Positions 37,608 through 48,500 of a stretch of DNA of 64,000 bases are shown piece by piece (position 1 is the first letter of the stretch; each line of letters opens with the position of its first letter). The stretch comes from Dendrolimus kikuchii (taxonomy: Eukaryota; Arthropoda; Insecta; Lepidoptera; Lasiocampidae). Both the position numbers and the translations under genes were made by a program. The stretch covers positions 11,361,001 to 11,425,000 of the forward strand of contig CM034398.1 of the NCBI GenBank assembly GCA_019925095.2, written 5' to 3'. A model generated the notes under the pieces. That model saw only the letters and a list, made by a program, of their open reading frames with translations. It ran no database searches and was not told the DNA's origin.

Positions 37608-39560
37608 AATTAAAGTCGCAAATATTAAAAAAATATGTTCTGGAAATCTGATGTCTTTAAGTTAATTTTGTATCATACCAATAATAAGTGAGAGGAATAT
37701 GAAAGGTCGATGTTCCTAAATTGTAAGCAAAGATACGAATAAGTTATAAGAACCACCACAATTTAATTGATTTATTTTTGGAATCGACTTTCACAAAAGA
37801 GTTTTCTCACAAATTTTGTGGCAACGACAACGCAGGTTATTATTGCCTTGTACTCTGTTGAAAATACCGTATCGTTTTACGTAAAACCCCTTTTAAATTC
37901 AATATATTGATTTTTTAGGTTCTATTAAAATTGAGATCGTAATAAACGTTGTAATTACTATAATATCTAATAGTGTTAAAACTATCTCCTAATATTTAAA
38001 AATAAATCAATAGTTTTCTATTATTTAATCCAAAAAAATTCACTACTCTTCAAGTTCAATTTAATCGGCTCTATTTATTCCGATTATCGTTAATAGTTAA
38101 ATGTGTATTAACAGTGGAGTGTATCTCTGTAGTTTTATACGAAAACCTTTTTTTATGTCGGATTTCTATATTTTTTACTATCCATTAATTTGCTTTACTC
38201 ACAGAGTACATTAATATAATAGGAGAGCTTTAGTTGAGGTTGAAATTGGAGATGAATTCTATAATGTATAAGTAAACATTACGGTTTTACTACCAAATTG
38301 TAACAAGTTTCTACATAAAAAACATTGTACTTTGAAATGGATATGTAATAAAGTGAAATACCACAAAATTAATTGCGAATGTAATCGTTCTAATACCTAA
38401 ATGAAACTGCATGCCTGTGTAATTGGCCGATTATGTCTATAATTTTTTCCATATATAAACAACATAGAGACTTTTAATTAGACATTTGCAGGTATTGATT
38501 ATAGTTTTGAACGATTCGGTACGCTTAACCGATTTTACTTTCACCGGTTTAACACAGAGTTGCTTAAGAATAAGGCATATGTATATGCTGCAAAATATCC
38601 ACTCCTTTTAATTGTTCAAAAACATGAAACGAAAATATCAAATTGCTGACAAAAATTACATTATTGAAACAACTACCTTTGTTTATAAACTGATCAAACC
38701 AATGTTTAAGAGTAAAAATGTTTTGTATATTCTGTTTGTATTTTTAGGGTTCGGCAGTCATTTTGCAAAAACGAAATTCTTATAAAATCGTCTTATTCTT
38801 TCGTCCGTGAGTCCATTTGTCAATCTATATCTATGTATGTCTTAGTTATATTTCTGACCTTTTAGTGTCTAAAACTAATAGGTCTGTGAGGTTGAAATAC
38901 GGCAGGATAGTGTTTTTTTATATGCCACTACTTGTTGATACAGCATTGAAATCTATGTGAATGGGTTTTTTATTATTGTTGCTCCGTGTTGTTAGGATTT
39001 TGTATTTATTTTGACAAAAACAGAACGACGTTCATTTATCTGTCTATGTATGTCAGAGTAATTTTTGAATTAAAAACTTCTCTAGGGACGTTGGGAACTT
39101 GGGATGGGGAAAACGCACTGAACTCGCGTGACCATCATGCTCAAATACAAATTTTTACTTTTGACGTGCAGTCCTACAACTGATAGTTTTTTCTTTTCTC
39201 AAAAAAGACTTGATCTATATAAGTTTGGTAGGAAGATGTCATTCATAACATAGGTGCACACATAATACATAAATGTCATTCTATAGTGGTGTAATACAAT
39301 ATAATAACTGTTGTACCATAATAAATAAACTGCATATTTATGTGAAGTCAGTTTGTACTAAGTTTATGAGACATTATTGACTGGTCTTGAAAAATCACTG
39401 TAAGATTCCTTGATCTGAGTAAAAATTGGGTAAATATTCCCTTCCAGTCAAATAACAAACACAGTGGATGTTCGTCGTCTCTAAGCAACCCTTCATTGTG
39501 CGTGAATTGACATGCACTTGACTAATTTTATTTTTATTGCTGTTATTTTATCCATTACAC
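37608..39560. other. Non-coding stretch
   Basis: No gene. A block near 39.06-39.19 kb (cttctctagggacgttggga, then cttttgacgtgcagtcc) recurs near 51.16-51.24 kb and is an unclassified dispersed repeat. Confidence 0.4.
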
Positions 39561-39569
39561 TTTTTCCGG

Positions 39570-39855
39570 GCAACAACGGAGAGAGAATACATATTTATCG
39601 TAAGAGGCGACAAAACAACCCAGAGCCAGATGGCGGGGTTTTGCCCGTCTGGATGGCTAACACTCCTGGTCTAGGGTATTCCGCCATAACAACCTTGAGT
39701 TGTGTTCCCATATTAGTGGCCAGGTTCCAGACTCCCTTTAGAGAGCAACAGCATATTGGTAGCACCTTTGGTGTTACAAATGTTCATAAGCGATGGTAAC
39801 CGCTTTCTATCAGGTGGGCCGTCTGCCTGTATGTTGAACTAATGGAATGAAATAA
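39570..39855 (-). repeat. Interspersed repeat, reverse copy (cagacggcccacctgatgg family)
   Basis: The reverse complement of the 25.0 and 32.6 kb copies: agagagaatacatatttatc at the left through aaccgctttctatcaggtgg and gccgtctgcctgtatgttga at the right. It accounts for the 95-codon open frame in this place. Confidence 0.6.
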
Positions 39856-39996
39856 AAAAATCTTACTACATAATACTATATAATTAATCTATCGATATTT
39901 CCGGTCGTTAACTGTCGATTTATATACAATAATATTATGACTTAAGTACATCTAAAGTTTTTCCTTGTTTAAATAAGTACCTAAATGTTAGCACAA

Positions 39997-40600
39997 TTTT
40001 AACCGACTTCAAAAAAGAGGAGGTACTCAGTTCGTCATGTCAATATTATATTTATGTATGTTCAGCCATAACTTTGTTGTTTACTGAACCGATTTTGATG
40101 ATTCTTATTGCATTCGATTTAACAAAGCTTCGAAATGGTTCCATATATATTTTATTGCTAGTAAACTATGGGTTACGAAGATATAGCAATAAATCCATAA
40201 AATCAAGTAGAAAATGTTGTAGAGATTGACGACGTCTGTAACTTTTTCTTTCTAAATTAATTTTAATGATTTCTTTTGCATTCGATTCAGAATATTTTCA
40301 TAGTAGTCTGGTATAAATTTCGTTGTTATCGTACTTTGGGTTTCGAAGATGTAGCAAAAATTGGTTAAAATTGGATAAAAATATCTAGTTTTTGAAGTAT
40401 GTCATTCATAACTGTTTGGTTTCTGAACCGATTTTGGCCATTATTTTTGCATTGAATTTAGTATAGCTTCAAAATAGTACCGTATAAATTTCATTACTAT
40501 TAGATCCTGTGTTTTGAAGATATAGCAGAAAATTACTCAAAATCAAATAGAAAACGTATTGAAAAATATTATTAGGTTTATGACAACCCTAAAATAGTAG
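39997..40600. repeat. Repeat of three diverged units of about 190 bp
   Basis: It starts ttttaaccgacttcaaaaaa. Three units each have the order: a stretch like tgaaccgattttgatgattc, one like tttgcattcgattcag, and one like gggtttcgaagatgtagc. The head is shared with the repeats at 7.4, 26.9 and 57.6 kb. Confidence 0.55.
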
Positions 40601-40992
40601 GTACCTAATTAAGATTAATAACGTGTACTGTACTAGACTCGACTAGGAAAGCGTACAATGAAAATCAATAACGATAAACAGCACGACAGCGTAACTTGAG
40701 CTAGAGATCCATCGTATTTAGAAAACGTCGACGATCGGAGTTGAGATTCAAACGAAAATGCTGCCTCATGCCACCAAACAATGGGCGTAATCATTTAATT
40801 AAACAATTTTCGTCAAGCACTTACACCAATCGGACTTTTAAAACGACGGATAAAAATGGGTTGCGAGACGCAGCCGAAGGTCGCGTCGAGTACTTGGTTA
40901 TCTGCAAACCAAAATACACGAGCCGCCCCGCCTCCGCGGCCGGCGAGTGCCAGATCCAACTGATATACATTTATGATCTGACCAGCATGTCC

Positions 40993-41001
40993 TAACGATA
41001 C
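40993..41001. repeat. Left target-site duplication of RTE copy 3
   Basis: taacgatac at 40993-41001 recurs at 42031-42039. Confidence 0.75.
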
Positions 41002-42030
41002 ATACATAACTTCACGCCAGTTCCCTTGCGGGGTAGGCACGAACAACAGAGCGCCATTTAGGCTTATTCTTACACACCTCACTTGCTTCTTTGACATTCA
41101 TAACTCTTGTCATGCACGCTCGTCTGTTCTTAAGGCTCCTGACATCACCTTCTGCTAGTACACGATCAATTTGACCATGGAAGGTGTGTCGTGGCCTTCC
41201 ACGACTTCTGCATCCATCTACTTTTGCATTGTATATCTGTTTAGTCATTCTTTCATCATGCATTCTTTCCACATGCCCGAACCACCGGAGCATTCCTTTC
41301 CTTACCTTCACCCTGACACTCTCTTTCAGACCAACTCTCTTTCTTACTTTGGTATTACGTACGCGGTCCGCGAGCGTCACTCCGCAGATTTTGCGCAGTG
41401 CTCGCATCTCGACCGCGTTTACTCTACTTTCATGCTCTCTCTTCCATACTCAACTCTCGCTTCCATACGTGAGCGTTGTGTACGGCGAGCTGGGCCTTCT
41501 GGCTGAGGTTTTTAGCGCCTAGAAGTTTACCTAACGCTCCATTCAAACTATTCCCCAAATTCACTCTTCTTTCTATATCAGCAGTGTACCTTCCATCCCT
41601 GCTAAAAGCACATCCAAGATATACAAACTCATTCACTTGCTCCAGCATAACATCATCGACCATTATCCTTGCATTCGTTCTGGTTTATTCTCTTTCAAAC
41701 ACCATAACCTTTGTTTTCTTCGCATTCAAATGTAAGCCTCTCGCCTGACAGTCATCTTTCATCGTTGTGACTAGTGTTTGCAGTTCTGATGGCGATGCGG
41801 CTAAAAGCACGACATCATCCGCATAAAGCCAGGTGCTTACAACTAGATCACTCATCCGCACCCCAACATCCATCAATCTTATTCTCTGGAGACAATCGTT
41901 CAGGTATAGGATGATCAGCAAAACCGACAGCACGCAGCCCTGCCGGACGCCAATATTGACCGCAGACCAGGGCGACAGGCTGCCATCCGCTCGCACGCAT
42001 GCCATACAGTCCTCGTAAGTGGACTGCACA
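41002..42030 (-). mobile_element. RTE-type LINE copy 3, 5'-truncated
   Basis: The last 1,029 bp of the element in minus orientation. It starts mid reverse transcriptase (VQSTYEDCMACVRADGSLSP), keeps the catalytic YADD motif as LYADDVVLL, and ends with the RELA tail and TATG repeat. A frameshift near 41690 and a short deletion near 41475 (relative to copy 1) break the frame into three. It is very similar to the copy at 1.8-5.1 kb and flanked by a 9-bp duplication. Confidence 0.85.
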
Positions 42031-42039
42031 TAACGATAC
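42031..42039. repeat. Right target-site duplication of RTE copy 3
   Basis: Exact match to 40993-41001. Confidence 0.75.
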
Positions 42040-42436
42040 TTCATTAATTTAAATTTGACGGCACTTATTAGAGGTTTTTAAGTGCATATACATAATTTAC
42101 CTTCGAGCTGCACTTGACGTTTTCTAAATACGCTTCCGTTTCATCGGCTATTGTTTCAGCATTGAAAAAAGCTACCATATATGTAACTTAAAAGTGTAAA
42201 ATAAAAAAAATCTAACAAAAAAGAACCATCTTCAGGAATAATTAAAAGGCAAAAAATTTAATTTTCTACATCATCTTCAAATCGGTGCCAAGCAAAACAT
42301 AAAAATGGCAATAATATACATGTTACAACAACACGATATTGCAAAATGTAGTAATTTTTATATTTTACTTGGCACCGGCTTCAAAATGTTGTATAAAATT
42401 GTAATATTTTATATCCTATCCTATCCTATAATCCTA

Positions 42437-42693
42437 TATCCTATATAAATATTATAAACGCGAAAGTTTGTAAGAATGTATGTAGGAATGTATAGATGAT
42501 GTATGGATGTATGGATATGTGTTTGTTACTCTTTCACGCAAAAACTACTGAATGGATTTTGATGAAACTTTACAGTAATATAGCTTACACATCAGACTAA
42601 CACACAGGCTATAATTTATAAAGATATAGTGTCAATTATCCAAAATATAACGATTTTCCATCACCACGCGGGTGAAGCCACGGGCGCAGCTAG
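42437..42693 (+). mobile_element. Helitron-like element
   Basis: Begins tataaatattataaacgcga and ends gaagccacgggcgcagctag (CTAG then T). A short tatcctatcctata repeat precedes it. Confidence 0.6.
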
Positions 42694-43059
42694 TATATAC
42701 ATTTTTTGGTTTTTGGTTGCTCTTGAAATCGGTTTCGTTTTTGTTATAATTTTTTTTTAGTTAAGCAACAGATTTTGAAGTTCTATGGGCACACAAACAA
42801 AAGAGATATTGTGCGTGCGTCTCGATTAGTGCAAATTGGCCATACATGGAATTCAATTCCTAAATTGAAATGCAACTTCTTGCGAAATTTTGAAGGGAAA
42901 TCTAGTTGGACGTGATTCTAATCGTATTGTCCTCTTTAGGTCTTATTCTAACTTGTTTGAAGCTTATGCAGATATACCTTGTTTTAACGAATCTTAATAA
43001 TACATATATTTATATATACTTATAAAATACATATAAATCATTGCCATGAGTTTACATTA

Positions 43060-43265
43060 TACATAAGTGGCGGCCTCTATCGTGTAACGTGTTTTAAGCG
43101 TTGGTTCGCCTAGATACCTAGTTCATTACAATGCAGAAGGCCGGGATGCGAATCCCGACAAGGATAAGTTTTGTATAAGAAATATTGGTTATTTTTTCTA
43201 GTAAATGTCTGAGATTAGCCTCCGAGTTGTTTGTTCTATATTATCCATAACAGCAGCGTCATCTG
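43060..43265 (+). repeat. tRNA-derived SINE, diverged copy
   Basis: Plus-oriented: a gtggcggcctctatcgtgta head, a ggatgcgaatcccgacaagg B-box region, and tgttctatattatccataac in the tail, as in the copies at 8.9 and 21.6 kb (there in reverse). Confidence 0.5.
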
Positions 43266-43722
43266 CTGCTTAGTTTTAGTCTATCTACTGTATACTAAAA
43301 GGATCACTCCCAAAATGACAAGGCTTGATTGACCATATACAGTTCAAGTCTAAAAAAGTTTATCACATACTTTAGCGCATAAAAATAACTCCTAGGTGAA
43401 AGACTATTGTAAGAAATTTATTCTTTGGATTTCGTGATTAACGAACATTATCCAAATACCTCATACACAAAATCTAACTATTAAATAAATACATATCTTT
43501 ATTGCTGCAATTCGCAATCTAATCTAAACCGCCTATTGTGCACATTTAGAATATTTTTAGGCTATAAGATTTTTTGTTTTCTGTAATGGTGTACAATAAA
43601 GTGTTATCTATCTATCTAATATTTTAATAATCTATATAAAATAGACATGCAACTGAAACTGATCAAATTTCTAATTCGTAAGATACCAAGACATTACAAG
43701 AACGACAATAGGCAATACTTAC

Positions 43723-43969
43723 AATTGGGTTTTGATTTTTTCGACGAATCATATCCATACTGGTAGCTTTCAAATTTTTGTTCAATATTCGGCTTTGTAA
43801 AATGATTCTTGTAGCCAACTTTATTTTGTTCCTCCAAAGGTAATTTATCTCGCCACTTAGGGTCAAAACTGTTCCAGTTTTCATTAACACTTTTATATTG
43901 ACTAGAGATATCGGCGAGGAGTGTTGATGGCGGTGACCATTGTATGAACCACTGATGTGACACTGCCAT
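43723..43969 (-). CDS. First exon of an unrecognised gene (82 codons)
   Basis: Minus-strand ATG at 43969 is in a good Kozak context (aaacc before ATGG). It is followed by 82 open codons rich in Trp, Lys and aromatic residues (WFIQWSPPS, WNSFDPKWRDKLP). The exon ends at 43723 with a strong gtaagt donor in phase 1. No signal peptide or membrane segment is evident. No downstream exon with a matching phase could be found to the left, so the rest of the protein is unknown. If the donor is not used, the frame runs ten codons more to a stop at 43694. A TCAGT initiator motif lies 28-32 bp upstream. It is divergent from the C16orf89 homologue, with the palindromic MITE between. Confidence 0.5.
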
Positions 43970-43996
43970 GGTTTAATTTATCATGCGCGTGCCGAC

Positions 43997-44001
43997 ACTG
44001 A
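43997..44001 (-). promoter_or_regulatory. Initiator motif for the gene starting at 43969
   Basis: TCAGT, the arthropod initiator consensus, on the minus strand about 30 bp before the ATG. It would give a very short 5' leader. No TATA box was seen at the expected distance. Confidence 0.35.
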
Positions 44002-44533
44002 ACGTTATATCGATTGCACTTTAACTGGAAAGATAGAGACAGTGAGACCATAGCTCTGTATACGCAAATCCCCGCATTGCACGCGAAGCGTGAGCGCAAG
44101 TTCGCAAACAGAATTTAACTGTCTTAGTATGTTTTCGCCCTTTCCATACAAAATATTTCAGCCCCTCTCACTGTTGCAATCGTAACTCTCAAAAGGAGTA
44201 AGACGATTACTTACTGATTTTTCCAGATGGTAATAAAGCTGCAGCTTTATATTGCAATCTTTTACAGTGTGTTAGTTATAAGAGATATTCATCTAAAGTG
44301 ATTTAAAACTGGGTCAATACCTTTATTTATATTGGCGTAGCAACATTAGCAGATCACGATGTTAGAATTAATGTGCATTAATTATTTACGCGACATAAAA
44401 TTAATGTTGGTGGCAAGCCCTATTCATGAATTTGTTATTAAACTTATCTTACTTACTTCACTACCTTAAGCCTTGAGATAAAGTAGTGCTAAATTAAAGT
44501 ACTTAATTAATATTTTTACTCATTCATAATATA

Positions 44534-45008
44534 CAGGTGAAATTTTCAAGTGGTCCTTCAGGGCCAAGTCCTAAACTATACTGAATAGCGAAAAACACTC
44601 AAAGAAGTTTGGAGATCGATTTCGGCAAAAACTAAAATGGTCTCATTAGATTTTTGAAAAATTAATTACCTTTGTCAGGAATCGCATCGGCTGATTTTGA
44701 AAAAATAACCAGAATCAATCAAATCATAGTGTAGCTTGTAGGGATCAATTTCTGTGAAGAATATCAAACTAAAGGAAAGAGTTGTTTTTGAACAAAATGT
44801 TCGTTTTTCCATACATTAATTAAACCTCACCTCATTTTATTTGATATGGAAATGATGAAAATTATTCTTATTTTAATTCATGTTTTAAAAGTCTATTGAT
44901 ACCATTTTATTTTTCGTCAAAATCGGTTTCGAAATTCCTTTCAGTGTTTTTCGCTATTTTGAATAGTTTAGAATTTAGCCCTGAAGCTCCGCTTGAACAA
45001 TTCACCTG
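44534..45008. mobile_element. Palindromic MITE with long inverted arms
   Basis: Left caggtgaaattttcaagtgg and right end ttgaacaattcacctg are inverted. Similarity extends about 100 bp inward on each side (tcagggccaagtcctaaact against the complement of agtttagaatttagccctga, and gcgaaaaacactcaaag against the complement of tttcagtgtttttcgc). TA lies on both sides. No coding capacity, consistent with a TA-inserting foldback element of about 475 bp. Confidence 0.75.
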
Positions 45009-45588
45009 TATAGTAAGTACACCACAAGTGTTCGTAGTTTATTGGCTATACAGTGTATCTGACCTGATGTGTCAATTTTTACCATTTGTAGACGGTGAAT
45101 ATGTAATTAGTAAACTGAAGTAGCAATTGGTCTGTTACATCTAGCGAAACCGATAGTCAGAGGAGCAGTCGACTCCTGGAGTCTAAGTAAACGTAGTGTA
45201 GGACGCCTGTCGCACCGGTAGACTGTCATGGCTTGGTTGCGGGGATGTGTGACGTAAACTTAGAGAATCCGACTCCTATTCTATTTGATGACAATTTAGT
45301 GACAACAACGACGGACAAGGAAGACACCATAATGGAACCTGTACTTAGGTACATTAAGAAAATCGATACGAGAAAACCACCAGTTTTTGACAAGAATGGC
45401 AACAAATCGTTCTTCTTCCGTTGCCTTAAAATGCTTTATTGGAGCTGTTATTTTCACTACAACTATTACTAATCTCTAAATCGACAAAAACGTTACTCCG
45501 TCCAATCAATGATCTCCAAATCGCCAAGCCTCAATTTTACGAGACCCATTATTATTTTACTCACAAAATTGATTCAGTTTTGTGCAAA

Positions 45589-48500
45589 ATGTTCATAAAA
45601 TCCCTCGCCTGGTTAACGTTACTAACGGGTATTTTATGCATTTACCCATATTTCGACACTCAAGACTTCATTTATAATGTACCAAAAGTATACAGGATAT
45701 CAATAACTTTGGATAAGCTTTTAGAATATTATGAAACGAAACCATCTAAAGATCCAGAATGGCACATTGCTTTAGGAATGGCACGGGGTGAGTTCATCTT
45801 TTTGTACATACATATTTTTCTAAAGGAAAGAGAAAAATTACTACCATAAATGAGATACACATATCATTTAAAATAATTAATGAGACACGCTCATAACTAT
45901 ATTTATTGATTTAACATGGTAATAATGTATCTATCTGTCTAGATAACACTTTATTGTTATGATAGCTTATCTGTATAAATTACTAAATATTATAGAATTA
46001 ACATCAACGCGATTTTTGAATTAGTTTATATTATATACTAGCTGACCCGGCGAACTTCGAACCGCCTATTTTTTGAATCGTAAAAGAAGTTGTTCCATGA
46101 CACAAAAACAAAATCACCAAAATCGCTCCCGGTGATTAAGAGGATTCTAGAACCCGATCTCAGCGCCATCTACCGGTTCTAACTGTGAATCTAAACCATC
46201 GGGGAACCCTCTCAAACACACAAAAAAAAAACACCAAAATCGGTCCAGGTGATTAGGAGGAGTCTAGAACCCGATCTCAGTGCCACCTATTGGTTCTAAC
46301 TGTGGATCTAAACCATCCGGGGATCCACTCAAACACACAAAAACAAAATCACCAAAATCGGTCCAGGTGATTAGGAGGATTCTAGAACCCGATCTCAGTG
46401 CCACCTACTGGTTGTAACTGTGGATCTAAACCATCCGGGGACCCGCTCAAACACACAAAAACAAAATCACCAAAATCGGCCCAGGAGATTAGGAGGATTC
46501 TAGAACCCGATCTCAATGCCACCTGCCGGTTCCAATTGTAGCTGTAAACCATCCCGGGACCCACTCAAACACACACACAACATTTCATCAAAATCGGATG
46601 TATGTTTATGTATGTCCTTTATAGAATATAAAGGACATACACACACATTCATTTTTATATATCAAGATATAATAAACTTAACAAACACAGACAGTTAGTT
46701 ACCTATTCTTAAAATGCTGACAACAGCTTTATTTTTTTACTATAACTTTTGCTTGCGTATATTTCGAATTCACATCTTATCCTTCATATCTTACTCTTAT
46801 CTTATTCGTATTTATCTCCACTATTGAAATGACATGTACCTATACTTATACATACACCAAATTTCATTTCGAAAAATAAATTCTTAAGCCAAGGACGTAC
46901 AGAAAGAATAAACAAACACCCAACAAAGTGTAACATACATTAATTACTATGCAATCAGGTTACTTGGAAAATCATATTGTAACAAATATATGCAACAAAC
47001 ACTATATCGATATTCTTATATGATACTAGATAAAATAGTATTATAATGATCAAGTTTATGCACAACAATCGCAATTTGAAATCAAATCCATTAAAATGAT
47101 CATAATACAACAGCTATTATCATTTTAATGGACGTTTAGTTTCAAAATCATTTTACGAACGGTGGCTGTGTGCGAGTAGAACTCGCGCATGTAGGGTTCA
47201 TCTATAAATACAATGCGGATTATATTTAAATAAATATTCTTTTTTTTAATTGAAACATAGGTCAACTGGAATACACAATAAATGAATTAGATAAGTCTGT
47301 TCCATCAAAATTAAAAGAAAATTTGCAAAACATTACAAGGAGGATGGACCGGATTCGTAATAATACAGATAATTCAAAGTTGATCTACCGAAGTAAAGAT
47401 TACGAATACGGTAAGAATTTTATGTATACCTATTATAAATTATATTAAGTAGGATCGCTATGATTAATTATTGTAGCCAACCTCGTACTTCATACATACT
47501 CGTATGTATGTTTTCGATTCGTTTAAAATTCTGAATACCATACGGCCTGCGTAATTGTTTACGTTTGTAACCAGACAGCTATACCAACAAAAACTTGATC
47601 GGTACCACTATTATTCTTCCACCAGCACGATGATCTACGATAATAAAATAGTAACATACTTATTTATATCGCTAAGATCTGTATTCAAAATAATGTTTAC
47701 CTTTCTATGTTCTAGTCCTTGTTACTTAGATAGAGGATGTGAACTGCAAGAGGTGAAATGCAAATAAGGATGCATGTGGTAGGTAATCACCATGTAGGTG
47801 GTGGCGACGGAGGTGTGTGGGTCTCGCCGGCTAGTTTAATCGGAAAATCCATTTAAACACCTCGGTGTTCTTTTCTTCGCGTTATGCCAAAACCATTAAA
47901 TAGCATGGCTAATTTCGTGGGTACTAGCAGGCGGCGTCTCGCAAGCATAATTTCCTGACGGGGGAACTCGTGCCTCGGGCATATTCATTCATTCTCCTCA
48001 TCTGGGTGGAACGTGAAAGGCTTTTCTACAAGAGGTGAGATGAGCGCACGCGAAGTATCCGCGCACCTTCATTTCGACGGCACATAGACCGGATGAAATC
48101 ATCAATATCAGCCGATTATATCCGTAGCCACCGACTTCGGCGACCGAAGGTTATAAATCGCTCTCCGGCGCTGGCGCGTCCTCCTTTGGTAAGAGCAGAG
48201 CAAGGTCCACTCGGTTGGACATTGCATAAAGGACCGTCTATCGTACTATTCCCTCGAACAGCTGTTTTCCGTTCTTACCAAATCAAAGATTTCTCATCAC
48301 CAACAATATACTATTAAGACTATACCATCCAAGAGTATCAAGAATATACAGCAAGTAGGTACAGTTACACCGTCCACTTGCATCCGGCACTAAAAAGGAC
48401 ATTTTATTTATCAAAAACGATTCAAAATTATACTATATAGTTGGTTTTCTTAATGTTGAAATTTTATATTTATTTACATAAGAGAGATAGATTTTTTCAG

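Noticed and set aside
39512..39799. 95-codon open frame with a hydrophobic start, signal-peptide-like
   Set aside because: All but the start lies in an interspersed repeat present at 25.0 and 32.6 kb.
41171..41748. Plus-strand open frames of 90-112 codons
   Set aside because: Antisense to RTE copy 3.
46101..46572. CRISPR-like repeats
   Set aside because: Units are directly adjacent 118-bp tandem copies without spacers, in a eukaryotic transposon.
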